A stretch of DNA of 64,000 nucleotides from Bog-756 sp963812525. GTDB lineage: Bacteria > Actinomycetota > Acidimicrobiia > Acidimicrobiales > RAAP-2. Every line of letters begins with the position of its first letter. Position 1 is the first letter of the stretch. The position numbers and the translations under genes were made by a program. The stretch spans positions 62,001 through 126,000 of the forward strand of contig CAWEVL010000010.1 in assembly GCA_963812525.1 (NCBI GenBank). The letters run 5' to 3'. The notes beneath the pieces were generated by a model that had not been told where the DNA came from, made no database searches, and saw only the letters and a program-made list of their open reading frames with translations. Below are positions 1 through 10,826 of this stretch, piece after piece.

Positions 1-492
1 CGTTCCCGGCGATCTCCATCTTGGTCGGCAGGTCGACGGGCAGGGGCCCGGTGGCCGTCCGGTTCCCGCCCGGCAGGACGGCGAACGTCATGGTGGACCA
101 GGCCACCGGGGCCGACGCCCCGTCGAGATCGAGCACCTCGGCCCCGTCCTCGTCCACGTTGACCACCAGGGCCTCGATGACCATGGTGGTCCGGCCCCGG
201 CGCACCAGCTCGGCCCGGGCCTCGACCACGGGCCCGACGGCCGGGCGGGCCAGCTGGACGGTGAGGTCGGCGGTGGCCATCCAGTCCGGCCGCAGGATCC
301 GCACCCCGAGCAGCCCGCCCACCACGTCGACCAGGGTGGCCAGGACCCCGGCCCGGACCCCGCCGTCGGCGCCGCAGACGAACGGGGTGACCCGGGTCCG
401 GGCCACGGCACCGGTGGCTCGACAGCAGTTCGGTCTCGAAACCCAGGTCGCCGAGGAAGTGGCCGGGCGGCGGATAGCCCGCCGAGGGCCAC
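1..492 (-). CDS. PaaI-like hotdog-fold thioesterase, partial and frameshifted
   Basis: This is probably an acyl-CoA thioesterase of the PaaI/hotdog superfamily, which would hydrolyse acyl-CoA thioesters in the cytoplasm. Reading leftward, one frame begins Y-P-P-P-G-H-F-L-G-D-L-G-F. After a shift near 420 another frame gives the hotdog helix G-V-R-A-G-V-L-A-T-L-V-D-V-V-G-G, then strands ending in A-P-V-A-W-S-T-M-T-F. The start is probably the GTG at 490-492, just after the stop of the upstream SDR gene, but its frame does not match the Y-P-P-P segment, so a second shift lies near 480. The 3' end runs off the window. The fold is fairly clear; the substrate cannot be told. Confidence 0.6.
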
Positions 493-1257
493 TCAGCGTT
501 CCTGTTCGGTCGGCCGGATCAGCACCTCGTTGACGGCCACGTGACGCGGCCGGGTCACGGTGAACACGACGGACGTCGGCGATGTCCTCGGCCTGCATCA
601 GCTCCGTGTCGCCGAAGGTGGCCGCCATGGTCTGCGAGGACCTCGGGCCGGTTGTGGCCGGCCAGCTCGGTCCGGGTGGCGCCGGGCTCGATGAGGCTGA
701 CCCGCACGTGGCGGCGGGTCACCTCCTGTCGGAGGGACTCCGAGAAGGCCCCCACCCCGAACTTGGTGGCGTTGTAGACCCCGCTGCCCTGGCGGGCGAA
801 CCGTCCGGCCACCGAGCTCACGTTGACGATGTCGGCCACCCGCCGGGGTCGCTGGTCCGCTGCTTCCAGCAGGTGGGGGAGGGCGGCGTGGGTGCGTGTA
901 GAGCAGCCCGAGCAGGTTCAGCTCGACCATGCGACGCCACTCCTCGACCGGGGCGTCCACGATCGGCCCGAGCAGCATCACCCCGGCGTTGTTGACCACG
1001 GTGTCGAGCCGGCCGAACTCGAGGACGGTGGCCTCCACCATGGCCCGGGCCGCGGCCTCGTCGGTGATGTCGGTCTCGACCACCAGCACGTCGGTGTCGG
1101 CGTCGATGCGCTCCACCAGCTGCTCGAGCCGGTCGCGGCGCCGGGCGGCGATGGCCACCGTGGCCCCCTCGGCGGCCAGGGCCACCGCCGTGGCCTCACC
1201 GATCCCGCTGGACGCCCCGGTGACCAGTGCCACCGTTCCCTCGAGGTGACGCGTCAT
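493..1257 (-). CDS. Short-chain dehydrogenase/reductase (SDR), frameshifted
   Basis: This is an NAD(P)-dependent SDR oxidoreductase of about 255 residues, the usual length for the classical family. The N-terminal frame shows the cofactor motif T-G-A-S-S-G-I-G, the A-A-R-R-R-D-R-L segment typical of NADP users, and N-N-A-G-V. After a shift near 889 the frame carries the active site S-S-V-A-G-R and Y-N-A-T-K (Tyr and Lys of YxxxK). Further shifts near 645 and 570 are needed to reach the end, R-P-T-E-Q-E-R. Three single-base shifts with all motifs preserved fit sequencing errors better than an old pseudogene. The gene ends directly before the thioesterase, so the two are probably co-transcribed. 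The substrate is unknown. Confidence 0.75.
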
Positions 1258-1375
1258 GGCTTCCCCGTTCTGCTCGACATGGGGCGCAGTGTACCGACGG
1301 GTTCACGACGGGGACCAGTGCCGGGTCGAGTTCGGGGGAACGGTGCAGGGACGGACGGGTGATCCGTCCGTCGGC

Positions 1376-1673
1376 CTAGGCGGCCGTCTGCCGTGCCGGC
1401 TTCCCCGGCGGCCGCTTCCGTTGGCGGTGGTCTCCTTGCGGGGCGTGGTGCGCCGGGTCCGGCGCCGCTGCCGGGTGGAGGTGTCGTAGGGCCGCTGGGT
1501 GGAGCCGGGCTCTCGTGGAGGGCACACCACTCGGTGCTGTTGTAGCGGGACAGCTTGACCGTGCACTCCTCCGCCGCGCACACCCGGCCGGTGGCGAACA
1601 CCTCGGGAGGCGTGCTCCCGGCGAGTCCGTCGGCCAGGAACGAGCTGTCCTCTCCCATTCGCCTATCCACCAT
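1376..1673 (-). CDS. Small Cys-containing protein with a basic tail, frameshifted
   Basis: This is a small protein of about 99 residues and unknown function. The first part reads clearly, with a C-A-A-E-E-C-T-V-K-L-S-R-Y-N-S-T-E-W-C-A-L-H-E core: three cysteines and a histidine spaced like a small metal-binding knuckle. After the Glu the open frame becomes Pro-rich nonsense. The next frame, with nearly all codons ending in G or C, gives a basic Arg/Lys/Thr-rich tail, and a further shift leads to P-G-K-P-A-R-Q-T-A-A and a stop at 1376. Third-position GC is the reason I follow the frame across two shifts. The gene is divergent from the SRPBCC gene. It may bind zinc or nucleic acid; that is inference. 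Confidence 0.45.
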
Positions 1674-1838
1674 GGCGGTCGTACCCCTTTTGCGATCGCG
1701 GACATCAACAGGGGATTCTTCGGCAGGTTGGGGTGGGAACTGTAACGGCCACCCCCCGGGGGCCGGGTGGCCCCCCGGCGGGAGCGGTGGAGGCAGTGGG
1801 TCGACAGCCGGGAGGTCGGCGTTGGTAACGTCCTGGCG

Positions 1839-2301
1839 ATGTCCCCCGTCGACGTGTCCCAGCCCATCGAGGCGCCCACCGACCAGGTGTGGGCGGTGGT
1901 GGGCGATCCCGTCGCCATGAGCGACCTCACGGCCGAGTGCGTGGGCATGGAGTGGGTGGGTGGATCGACCGGCCCCGCCCTCGGGGCCCGGTTCCGGGGA
2001 CGCAACCGGTCGGGGTGGCGGCGGTGGAGCACCAGCTGCACCATCGTCCGCTACGAGGCCGGATCGGAGATCGCCTGGGACGTGGCCTTCGGCCCGCTGC
2101 CCGGTGGCCCGATGGTCCTACCGGGTCGAGCCCGGGGACGCCGCCGGGAGCAGCCTGGTCACCGAACGGTTCGAGGACCACCGGGGCACGGTGCTCCGGG
2201 TCACCGCGCCGTGGGTCCGCGGCACCTCGGACGCCGACACCCTCAACCGCACCCACATGGAGGCCACCCTGGCCCGCGTCAAGCAGCGGGCCGAGGGCTG
2301 A
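1839..2301 (+). CDS. SRPBCC (START-like) family protein, frameshifted
   Basis: This is a polyketide-cyclase/dehydrase-type SRPBCC domain protein of about 153 residues with a hydrophobic ligand pocket; the ligand is unknown. It opens with the family hallmark of an early Val, a P-I-E-A-P-T-D-Q-V-W-A-V-V-G-D-P segment, then the F-R-G-R-N-R turn typical of the actinobacterial branch. A shift near 2115 is needed to join this to S-L-V-T-E-R-F-E-D-H-R-G-T and the C-terminal helix ending A-R-V-K-Q-R-A-E-G. The ATG at 1839 is chosen because the family normally starts six to eight residues before the first strand. A paralogue lies decayed at 27.7-28.2 kb. Confidence 0.65.
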
Positions 2302-2324
2302 CCGGGTACGGGAGCCGGGACCAG

Positions 2325-4021
2325 GTGGTGACGGGCCCGTCCGACCCGGCCGCGACGTCGCCGGCCCGACCGGTGCCCGACCGACCCTGGTGGAGGTCGG
2401 CGGTCTTCTACCAGATCTACCCCCGGTCGTTCGCCGACTCCGACGGCGACGGCGTCGGGCGACCTGGCCGGAATCCGCGCCCATCTGGCCGACCTGGCCT
2501 GGCTGGGGGTCGATGCCCTGTGGATCTCGCCGTTCTACCGCTCCCCGATGGTCGACTTCGGCTACGACGTGAGCGACTACTGCGACGTCGATCCCCTGTT
2601 CGGCACCCTCGAGGAGTTCGACCGGCTGGTGGAGGAGGCCCACGCCCTCGGGCTCCGGGTCATCATCGACTGGGTCCCCAACCACACCTCCGACCAGCAC
2701 CCGTGGTTCGTCGACGCCGTCTCCGGGCCGGGACAGCGCCCACCGGGACTGGTACGTCTGGCGGGACGCCACCCCCGACGGCGCCCCGCCCAACAACTGG
2801 GTGGCCGCCGTTCGATCTCACCGCGCCGGCCTGGACCCTCGACCCGACGTCCGGCCAGTGGTACCTGCACCTGTTCGAGTCGGCCCAGCCCGACCTCAAC
2901 TGGGACGAGCCGGCCGTGGTCGGGGCCATGCACGACGTGCTCCGCTTCTGGCTGGACCGCGGCGTCGACGGGTTGCGGGCCGACGTCATCCACTGCATCG
3001 GCAAGGACCCCGAGCTGCCCGACGACCCCCCATCGGTGGCCGGCATCCCGCACAGCGCCCTCAACGACGTCCCGGTGACCCACGAGCGGCTCCGGGCCAT
3101 CCGCCGCCTCCTCGACGGCTACCCGGGCGACCGGGTCATCGTGGGCGAGGTCTACCTCCTCTCCACCGAGGCGGTGGCCACCTACTACGGCCACGACGAC
3201 GAGCTCCACCTGGCCTTCAACTTCCCGCCCCTGTACGCCCGGTGGCAGGCAGGGCACGTGGACCAGGTGCATCGAGCAGACCGTCGCCGCCCTGGCGCCG
3301 CGGGGCGCCTGGCCGACCTGGGTCCTGTCCAATCACGACAATCCCCGCCACCGGACCCGCTACGACCGGGCCGGCGCCATGCTCGGCGAGGAGCCCGCCG
3401 TGACCGCCCGGCGCAGCGAGGCCCGGGCCCGGGCGGCGGCCGTGCTGCTCCTCACCCTGCGGGGCACTCCCTTCGTCTACCAGGGCGACGAGCTCGGGCT
3501 GCTCGACGGGGTGATCCCGAACGACCGGAGGGTCGACCCCGGCGGTCGGGACGGCTGCCGGGCCCCGGTGCCGTGGGACGGGGGGCCCGACCACGGCTGG
3601 CCCACGGTCGCGGGGGCCCGGCCGTGGCTGCCGTTCCCACCCGAGTCCGAGCACCGGAACCACCGCGCCCTCCGGGAGGACCCCTCGTCGATCCTCCACC
3701 TGTACCGGCGCCTGCTCGCCCTCCGGCACCGGTCCGAGGCGCTCTCGGTCGGCGGGTTCGACCTCCTCGACCTGGCCGATGGCGTGCTCGGCTACGAACG
3801 GAGCTCGGCCGACGAGTCGTGGGTGGTGGCCATCAACGTCACCGGCGAAGCGGTGGAGCTGGTCGGGGCGGACTCGGCGGGGCTGGCCGGCCGGACGGTG
3901 GCGCTGGCCACCGACGTGGCCCTCGAGGGACGGCCCTTCACCGGGACCCTGGTGGCCGACGGCGGCGTGGTCCTGGCCCTCCGGGGACCGGCCGGACCGG
4001 CCCCGACAGCCAGCCGCCTGA
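2325..4021 (+). CDS. Glycoside hydrolase family 13 (alpha-glucosidase type), frameshifted
   Basis: This is a GH13 enzyme of about 565 residues acting on alpha-glucosidic sugars, probably an oligo-1,6-glucosidase/alpha-glucosidase. Conserved regions in order: W-W-R-S-A-V-F-Y-Q-I-Y-P-R-S-F; region I D-W-V-P-N-H-T-S; region II G-L-R-A-D-V-I-H with the nucleophile Asp; region III V-I-V-G-E-V-Y with the acid/base Glu; region IV V-L-S-N-H-D-N-P with the third acidic residue. About five single-base shifts (near 2458, 2728, 2808, 3255 and close to the end) split it, mostly at G/C runs. All catalytic residues survive, which argues for base-calling errors. The start is one of the GTG pair at 2325/2328. 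The stop is uncertain: TGA at 4019 is chosen because a longer frame would overrun the convergent gene. Confidence 0.8.
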
Positions 4022-4033
4022 CGGCGTGGATAC

Positions 4034-4279
4034 CTACAGCCAGGTCTCGCGCCAGTAGTCGGGCGCGCCCTCGTCGCCCAGCGACATGGAGTGACCGTCC
4101 TCGTGGCCGCTGCGCCTGATGCAGCACACCAGGGTCCCGATCCACGGTCCCCGGTCGATGCAGTGCACGGCGCCGCAGCGGTTCCACTGAGGCTCGGCGG
4201 GCAACTCCAGGTCCTCGAGATCGAAGTCGGCATCGGACCACTCGCTGAACCTGTGCACATGAAACGGGTCGATCGTCAA
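4034..4279 (-). CDS. Small hypothetical protein (81 aa)
   Basis: Unrecognised small cytoplasmic protein, rich in Asp/Glu and Trp, with three cysteines (R-C-G-A-V-H-C-I-D-R-G and L-V-C-C). The codons are regular with no shift. I chose the TTG at 4279 because G-G-C-A-G-G-A-A-A-G lies six bases before it and no better ATG is available. The long frame upstream of this TTG is Pro/Arg-rich and looks non-coding. The gene converges on the GH13 gene. The cysteine spacing might bind metal; no function is assigned. Confidence 0.5.
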   Translation of the reverse strand: MTIDPFHVHRFSEWSDADFDLEDLELPAEPQWNRCGAVHCIDRGPWIGTLVCCIRRSGHEDGHSMSLGDEGAPDYWRETWL

Positions 4280-4711
4280 AGTCTTTCCTGCCCCTTTTTG
4301 TTGCGTAACCCTCTCCCCTGTGATCGGAAAGCACGCGCCCAAGCTGTAGTGGGAATTCGGAAAATGACCGGGCCATCGGGAGCGTGGGCCGGACAGACGG
4401 TCGGGGTCCCCCTGCCCGGCCGGACCACCGGTCATCATGGGACGAGTGGAACCGCCACCGCCGACCGTGGGACGCACCGGGCATGGGCCGGACGGCCTCG
4501 GGTCGGGCGGGTACCAGGGGCCGTTCCTGCGCCGGGCGGGCGCGGGCGGTCCGTGACATCCCGACCCCGGCCGGGGCCACCACCGTCTCGTCGGGGCCGG
4601 CCGCCGGCCGTGGCGCCTCACGGGGATGGATTGTTCAGACTCTCATCGTCCAGGGGGGCGGGCCAAAGCACTGAACTCCCTGTTCGCAAGTGAGAACATT
4701 CCGTCCCGAGT
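4280..4711. other. Intergenic region between divergent genes
   Basis: About 430 bases between the small minus-strand gene and the XRE regulator. I see no convincing gene, RNA or repeat. The open frames here have poor codon structure. Confidence 0.5.
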
Positions 4712-4751
4712 TGGTAGCAATGTTCAAATTTCTAACAAGAAGGCGCTACCA
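4712..4751 (+). promoter_or_regulatory. Candidate operator: inverted repeat before the XRE gene
   Basis: TGGTAGC at 4712-4718 and its exact complement GCTACCA at 4745-4751 flank an AT-rich core unusual for this GC-rich sequence. The second arm ends eight bases before the ATG of the XRE-type regulator at 4759. A further GTTC...GAAC pair lies just upstream near 4682-4697. An autoregulatory site is a reasonable inference; it has not been shown. Confidence 0.35.
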
Positions 4752-4758
4752 TAGCCAG

Positions 4759-5818
4759 ATGAACGGCGAGCCGACCAAGGGCATCGAGGACATCGTGCGG
4801 CGCAATGTGGCCGCACTGAGGTCCAAGGCCAACCTCACCCAACAGGCCCTGGCCGACGAGATGCTCCTCCGGGGGGTCGCCTGGACCCGCGAGACGGTCG
4901 CCCAGGTGGAGACGACCAACCGCCGGCTCGGATTCACCGAGGCCATCGTGGTGGCGGCCTGCCTCGACGTGCCGGTGGCCCGGCTGACCGCCACCGGCGC
5001 CCCGACGGTGGCGGTGGGCGAGAGCGAGTGGACGGCGGCGTACCTGGGTGCGGCCATCGCCGGCACCACCGGGGACATCTTCCCCCCCGAGAGCTACGCC
5101 TCCCCTGCCGTGTCCCCGGCGGCCCCACCGGCGCCCCAGGCCCCGGTTCCGGCGACGACCGGTCCGGCGGCGCCCACGCCCATGGCCACGGAGCTGATCG
5201 AGACGCCGGCGCGGTCGTCGCCGCCGGGCGATGCCCCCGACCGACGCCGCGGTGAGCGCCGGGTCGCCGATCCCGACGACCGCGAGCAGCGGGGACGCCG
5301 GAGGACGGATGCTCCCCCGGCCGCGCCCCAGCGGACGGCCGAGCGAATCGAGCGGCGGCTCCGACTCCGGGTGACCGCGGGCGACGTGGACGCCACCGCC
5401 CAGCGCCTCTGGTCCCGCAGTCTGGAGGCGGAGCGGGAGCGGCGGGTGACCGACCGGGTGGCCCTGACCGGCGGGTCGCTCAAGACCATCCGCGGCCACG
5501 TCTCCCGGGATCTCGACCGGGAGATCGCCTACGAGATGGAGCGGGACTCCGAGCGGGTCCGTCCTGCCCCGCCCACCGGGGAGATGAGCCCTGAGGAGAC
5601 CTCCTGGGAAGCCACCCGCCTCAACATCATCCTGGCCAACAAGGGGTACGACGACAGCGACGTCACCCGGTGGTGGAACTTCACCCGGCACCGCGAGCTC
5701 GGTGACCGGACCATCAGCCGAGGCGTGGAAGGATGCCGACTACCGAGCGGTCAGTCGCCTGGTGGAGTCGCTGCCCGACAAGCACGGCATCGCCGAGGGG
5801 TACTACGTCGACGAGTAG
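4759..5818 (+). CDS. XRE-family HTH transcriptional regulator with long C-terminal region, frameshifted
   Basis: This is a DNA-binding regulator of about 353 residues. Residues about 8-75 form a Cro/C1-type HTH: V-R-R-N-V-A-A-L-R-S-K-A-N-L-T-Q-Q-A-L-A-D-E-M, then R-E-T-V-A-Q-V-E. A Pro/Ala-rich linker and a strongly basic stretch (R-R-R-G-E-R-R) follow. A second helical region ends in W-N-F-T-R-H-R-E. A shift near 5724 is needed to reach the natural end A-W-K-D-A-D-Y-R-A-V-S-R-L-V-E-S and G-Y-Y-V-D-E; without it the frame reads into the next gene. The possible operator just upstream suggests self-control. The target is unknown. Confidence 0.65.
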
Positions 5819-5895
5819 GCCGGCGCCCCCCGGCTGACCGGCCACGGGAGCGAGGCTCGGTCCGCCTCGGGCCACCGCGCTCCGGAGAGGACCCC

Positions 5896-7253
5896 ATGGA
5901 CCGGACCCGACTGGCGACGCTGCTCGACGAGGAACGGGCGCGGCACCGATCTCGGAATCCCCGGTCCTGGGAGCAGTTCTCGCGGGCCGACCACCTGTTC
6001 ACCGGGGTGCCGATGACCTGGATGGCCAACTGGGCCGGCGGCTTCCCCCTGGCGCTGGACCGGGCCAACGGGGCCCGGGTCTCCGATGTCGACGGGCACA
6101 CCTATGTCGATTTCGCCCTGGGCGACACCGGGGCCATGGCCGGTCACTCCCCCGGACCGGTGGTCGAGGCGGTCCGGCGGCGGGCGGAGACCCTGGGCGG
6201 GATCACCGCCATGCTTCCCAGCGAGGACGCCGAGTGGGTGGCCGCCGAGCTGAGCCGGAGGTTCGGGATGGCCCAGTGGTCGTTCGCCCTGAGCGCCACC
6301 GATGCCAACCGGTGGGCCCTGCGCCTGGCCCGACTGGCCACCGGCCGGCCCCAGGTCCTGGTGTTCGCCTACTGCTACCACGGGAGCGTGGACGAGACCT
6401 TCGTGCTGACCGGCCCGGACGGCACCACCGTGTCCCGTCCCGGCAATGTGGGCCCGGCCGTCGATCCCGCGGTGACGACGGTGGCCGTGGAGTTCAACGA
6501 CCTCGACGCGGTGGCCGGGCCCTGCGCACCGGGCGCATCGCCGCAGTGCTGACCGAGCCGGCCCTCACCAACATCGGCATCGTCCTCCCCGACGAGGGCT
6601 TCCACGCCGGCCTGCGCGGGCTGTGCGACGAGACCGGCACGCTGCTCATGATCGACGAGACCCACACCTTCTCGGCCGGGCCGGGGGGAGCCACCGGAGC
6701 CTGGGGACTGCGCCCGGACATCGTCACCATCGGCAAGGCCATCGCCGGGGGTATCCCGATCGGCGCCTTCGGCCTCAGCGGGCCGCTCGCCCGGTCGCTC
6801 CTCGCCCGCATCGGCGAGGACGACGCCGACATCGTCGACGTGGGCGGGGTGGGCGGCACCCTGGCCGGCAACGCCCTGAGCACGGCGGCGGCCCGCGCCA
6901 CCCTGGAGCACGTGCTCACCGACGAGTCCTTCGCCCACATGTCGGGCCTGGCCCGGCGCCTGGCCGGGCAGGTGGAGCAGGCCATCGCCGAGCACCGGCT
7001 GCCCTGGTCGGTGTCGCGCCTCGGGGCCCGGTCGGAGTACCGGTTCTGCGCCCCCGCCCCCGTCAACGGGACCGAGTCGGCCCGGGCCGAGGACGGCGAG
7101 TTGAACGAGTACCTCCATCTGTACATGAGCAACCGGGGCGTGCTCATCACCCCGTTCCACAACATGATCCTGACCTGCCCGGCGACGACGGTCGCCGACG
7201 TCGATCGGCACGGGGAACTGTTCGGGTCGGCCCTCGGCGCACTCACCGGATGA
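5896..7253 (+). CDS. Class III PLP aminotransferase (glutamate-1-semialdehyde aminotransferase-like), frameshifted
   Basis: This is a PLP-dependent class III aminotransferase of about 452 residues. Seen in the sequence: D-V-D-G-H-T-Y-V-D-F, the cofactor-site Y-C-Y-H-G-S, I-D-E-T-H-T-F with the Asp that binds the pyridine nitrogen, and T-I-G-K-A-I-A-G-G with the Schiff-base Lys. One shift near 6523 divides the gene between the substrate loop and the cofactor half. The ATG at 5896 has GGAGAGG about five bases ahead. The spacing of motifs resembles hemL-like enzymes, but the N-terminus (with F-T-G-V-P-M-T-W-M) belongs to a group used on varied amino donors. I therefore do not assign haem synthesis. 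Confidence 0.75.
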
Positions 7254-7447
7254 CTGCGGCGCCATGGAGCGGGGCACGGCCCTGACCGGGCTCCGGGTCC
7301 GTTCCGGCCCCCACCGACGCCAGGGAGGGTCGCCGCCCGTCCGGTTCGCTAACCTCGACTCCACTCCGTACGGGGTGGGCACTCGGGGCCGCCCCACCGT
7401 CACCGTCGAAGGCCTGGTACAACGGCCACGGGAGAGCGAGGCAGGCG

Positions 7448-8879
7448 ATGAGCGGTGGGTGGCGGCGAATCCCCGGCCGGGTGAGCGTGAGCTCGATGGT
7501 GGCCGCCGCGGGGTGGTGCGCCTTCGCCGCCTATCTGGTGGTCCAGGCCCGCCTGGGACCACCGCTCGTGTGGGGCGACTCGAAGGTCTATGCGGCCATG
7601 GCCCACCGGTCGGTGTGGTCCCGGGGCCTGTGGGCGGGGCCCCGTCCGCCCCTCACGCCCCTGGTCCTGAAGGCGGCGGGCAGCGGGTCGGTGATGGTGA
7701 CCGTCCAGGCGGTGGTGGCCGCAGTGGCCTGGGGCACCTTGGCCTGGACCGCCGGTCGGTTGGTGGCGCCCGGTTGGCGGCGAGTCGCCGTCACCTTCCT
7801 CGTCCTGGGCTTCGCCACCACCGTGCCCGTGGCCCAGTGGAACCGGTCCGAGCTGTCCGAGTCCCTGTCCATGAGCCTGCTGGCCCTGCTGTTCGCCGGG
7901 TTCATCTGGACGGCCCGTCGGCCGACCTGGCCCCGGGTGGCGGCCACCGTCGTGGCCTGCCTGGGGTTCGCGGCCACCCGCGACGCACAGGTGTGGACCG
8001 TCGGGATCCTGGCCCTGGTGACCGGTACCTATGCCCTCGTCGCCCTGGCCAACCGCCGGGGGGTGGCCCTCCGGGCCGGCGTGCTGGCCGTCTGCCTGCT
8101 GGGGGTGACGGCGCTCTGCGAGTGGGGCACCCTCTCCTCGGACCGCACCGCGCCCGACACCGCTGATGTCCTCTTCGTGCGGGTGTTCCCGTTCCCCGAC
8201 CGGGTGGCCTGGTTCGCGGACCACGGGATGCCCCAGGCCGGCCGGATCGACCAGTTGGCCGCCGAGACCCCGGTCACGCCCGGCGACGCCAAGGTGGTCG
8301 GCTTCTCCCTCGATGAACCGGGCTTCGGTCCCCTCGAGCACTGGGTCCGGACCGAAGGGGGTCGCACCTATCTCCTGTGGCTGGCCACCCACCCCTGGTA
8401 CGTGGTGAGTGAGCCGTTGCAACGGCCCGAACGCGCCTTCAACTTCGCCCACGGCGACCTCGCCTTCTACGGCCCGGCCACCCACGCCGGCGGCCTCGCC
8501 GCTGACCAGGCTGCTGTGGCCACCGCTGCTGGAGCTCCTGGTCCTCTCGGCCCTGGCGCTGTACCTCGGGATCGTGTCGGAGGCCTGGCGCACCGCGCCG
8601 TGGCGCATGGTGGTGGTCCTGACCCTGGTCGGGGTGGCGGCGATGCTGGTGGCCTGGCACGGGGACGGCCAGGAGGTCACCCGGCACACCGTCGAGGGCT
8701 TCGCCCAGGTGCGGCTGGGGGTGTGGCTCCTCTTCGCCATCGGCCTCCTGGGCCCGCCCTCCGTCGATCCGGCTGCCCCCTCGGCCACCCAGTCGGCCGT
8801 GCCTTCCGACCTGCCCGATGGAGCTCCGCGGGAGGACCACGTCGAACCGGTCGGCGGCGAAGGGGGCGCCGGCAGCTGA
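7448..8879 (+). CDS. Polytopic membrane protein (possible GT-C-type), frameshifted
   Basis: This integral membrane protein of about 477 residues has many hydrophobic segments, such as A-G-W-C-A-F-A-A-Y-L-V-V and L-L-A-L-L-F-A-G-F-I-W. The loop P-L-V-W-G-D-S-K-V-Y-A-A-M after the first segment resembles the D-x-x-Y loop of GT-C lipid-linked glycosyltransferases. A large extracytoplasmic loop lies around residues 225-320. A shift near 8508 breaks the frame before the last helices (L-L-E-L-L-V-L-S-A-L-A-L-Y-L-G). The unrelated-looking membrane protein at 22549-23835 is of similar size. Function is unassigned; GT-C is a guess from topology only. Confidence 0.55.
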
Positions 8880-8968
8880 GCGGCCGGTGGTGCGCTCGGC
8901 CACGGCAGCAGGGCCTGCGCGCCCGGGGGAGCGTCCACCGGCGGACCTCCGGTCCGCCCGGGCGGGGG

Positions 8969-9711
8969 CTAGCCGATCCCGACGATGGGTCGGTTGAGGT
9001 GCGACCCGCCCTGCGAGCCCTGGAAGGTGGCGTTCCCGAAGGCGAAGATGCCGCCGTCGGCGGCGGCCAACCAGTAGCCGGCCCCGCTCGCCGTGGCCTT
9101 GATCCCGACGATCGGGGCGTTGAGGTGGAGGGCCCCGGTCGAGCCGTAGAAGCCGGCGTCGCCGAAGGCGAAGATGCCGCCGTCGGAGGCCACCAGCCAG
9201 TAGCCGCCGGAGTCGGGGCTGTCCATGCCCACGATCGGCCGGTTGAGATGCATGGCACCGGTCGAGCCGAGGAATTGGGCCGTCCCGAAGGCGAAGATCC
9301 CACCGTCGGAGGCCACCAGCCAGTAGCCGGCCCCACTCGGGGTCGGGGTCATCCCCACGATGGGCCGGTTGAGGTGCTTGCCGCCCATGGACCCGTGGTA
9401 GCCGGCGTCACCGAAGGCGAAGATGCCGCCGTCGGAGGCCACCAGCCAGTAGCCGCGCCCCGTGGGGGTGGCGGCCATGCCCACGATGGGGGCGTTGAGG
9501 TGCTTGGCCCCCATCGACCCGTAGAAGCCGGCGTCGCCGAAGGCGAAGATCCCGCCGTCGGTGGCCACCAGCCAGTAGCCGCCCCCGTCCGGCGTGGAGG
9601 CCATGCCCACGATCGGGGCGTTGAGGTGTTGGGCGCCGGTGGAGCCGAAGTAGCCGCTGCTGCCGAACGAGAAGATCCCGCCGTCCGAGCCCACCAGCCA
9701 GTAGCCCGTGG
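8969..9711 (-). repeat. Six tandem 126-bp units encoding the 42-aa repeat
   Basis: The unit G-Y-W-L-V-A-S-D-G-G-I-F-A-F-G-D-A ... G-S-x-G-x-x-H-L-N-x-P-I-V-G-M recurs about every 126 bases, six times. The units are also very similar at DNA level, particularly over the stretch encoding A-S-D-G-G-I-F-A-F-G-D-A, so unequal recombination could change copy number. Confidence 0.9.
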
Positions 9712-10826
9712 GCTGGGGCCGCACCGGTGTGGTGGCCGCCGAGGCCGGCCCGGTGCCGGCGGCGTTGACGGCGGCGACCGTGAAGGTATAGGGCACGTTG
9801 TTGGTCAGCCCGCCGACCGTGGCATGGTCGACGGCCCCGGCGGCCACCTGGGCCCCCGTGCTCACGACCGTGATCACATAGCCGGTGATGGCGCTGAACC
9901 CGTTCGAGCTGGGGGCGACCCAGTGGACGGTCGCCGAGTCGTTGCCGCCCGATGCGGTCACGCTGGAGGGAGCGCCGGGAGTCGTGAAGTTGGTCAACTG
10001 GAACGAGGCGCTCAACCCCCCGACGGAGGCGGTGACGGCGAAGGTCCCCGCGGTGGCGTTGGCCGTGAAGGCATGCGAGGTCGTCGCCACGCCGGAGGCG
10101 TTCGTCGGTGGCCGTCTCGCTGGCGCCGCTCCCGGCGAACGTGCCGCTGGCCCCGCTGGCCGGCGCCGTGAAGGTCACCGACGCACCGGAGATCACGTTC
10201 CCGAACCCGTCGGTGAGGACGGCAGCGAAGGCCGTGGCGTACGACGTGCCCACCCTGACCGTCTGGCCACCACCCGCGGTGGCCGTCAGGCCCGCCGCGC
10301 CGGCCGGAGTGATGGCGTACGTTCCCGACGCCACCGAGTCCTGGGACGTGCTCACGCTCACGGAGTACGAGGGATTGGCCACGGTGGGGTTCACGGCTGG
10401 GGCGACCACGGTCACCGCGCCGGCGGCCACGGGGGCGGGCACGGAGAGGGTGACGGTGTCCGACACGGGACCCACCGGTGAGGTGCTGGTGCCGTTCACC
10501 GAGTAGGCGTTGGCGCCCGACGAGAAGGTGGTCCCGGGCGCAGCCGTCACCGTGATGGTGTCGCTCGTCGCCAGGGCTGTCGCCGTGGTGAGGTCGACCG
10601 TGTAGGTGGCGCCGGCCCCCGCGGTATAGGAGGTGGACGTCAGGGAGACACCGCTGACCACTCCGGCGTAGGCCGACGGGGCAGTCGACAACCCCACCGC
10701 CAGGGCGGCCAGCGCCCCGGCGGCCAGGGCGAGCGATCGCCGGGCGACCGATCCACCCCGGGCCCCGGCCCGACGACTGCGACGACTGCGACGACTGACC
10801 GACGTCTCAATCTCCCGAATGCTCAC
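8969..10826 (-). CDS. Secreted protein: Ig-like + FN3 + six 42-residue repeats, frameshifted
   Basis: This is an exported protein of about 619 residues. The start is the GTG at 10826, which gives an Arg-rich n-region, a hydrophobic A-L-A-A-G-A-L-A-A-L-A-V-G-L core and an A-Y-A-G cleavage site. The N-terminal half is Ser/Thr/Val-rich and includes an invasin/Big-1-like segment (G-G-G-Q-T-V-R-V-G, L-T-D-G-F-G-N). An FN3 domain (P-G-A-P-S-S-V-T-A-S-G-G, Y-T-F-T-V-A-A-V-N-A-A-G) follows. The C-terminus is six tandem copies of G-Y-W-L-V-A-S-D-G-G-I-F-A-F-G-D-A. A single shift near 10105 lies between the Big-1 and FN3 parts. It is probably a surface or matrix protein; a ligand cannot be proposed. 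Confidence 0.75.

Noticed and set aside
1747..1772. 8-bp hairpin GGCCACCC/GGGTGGCC
   Set aside because: It lies between divergent gene starts, so it cannot be a terminator, and GC-rich chance pairing is likely.
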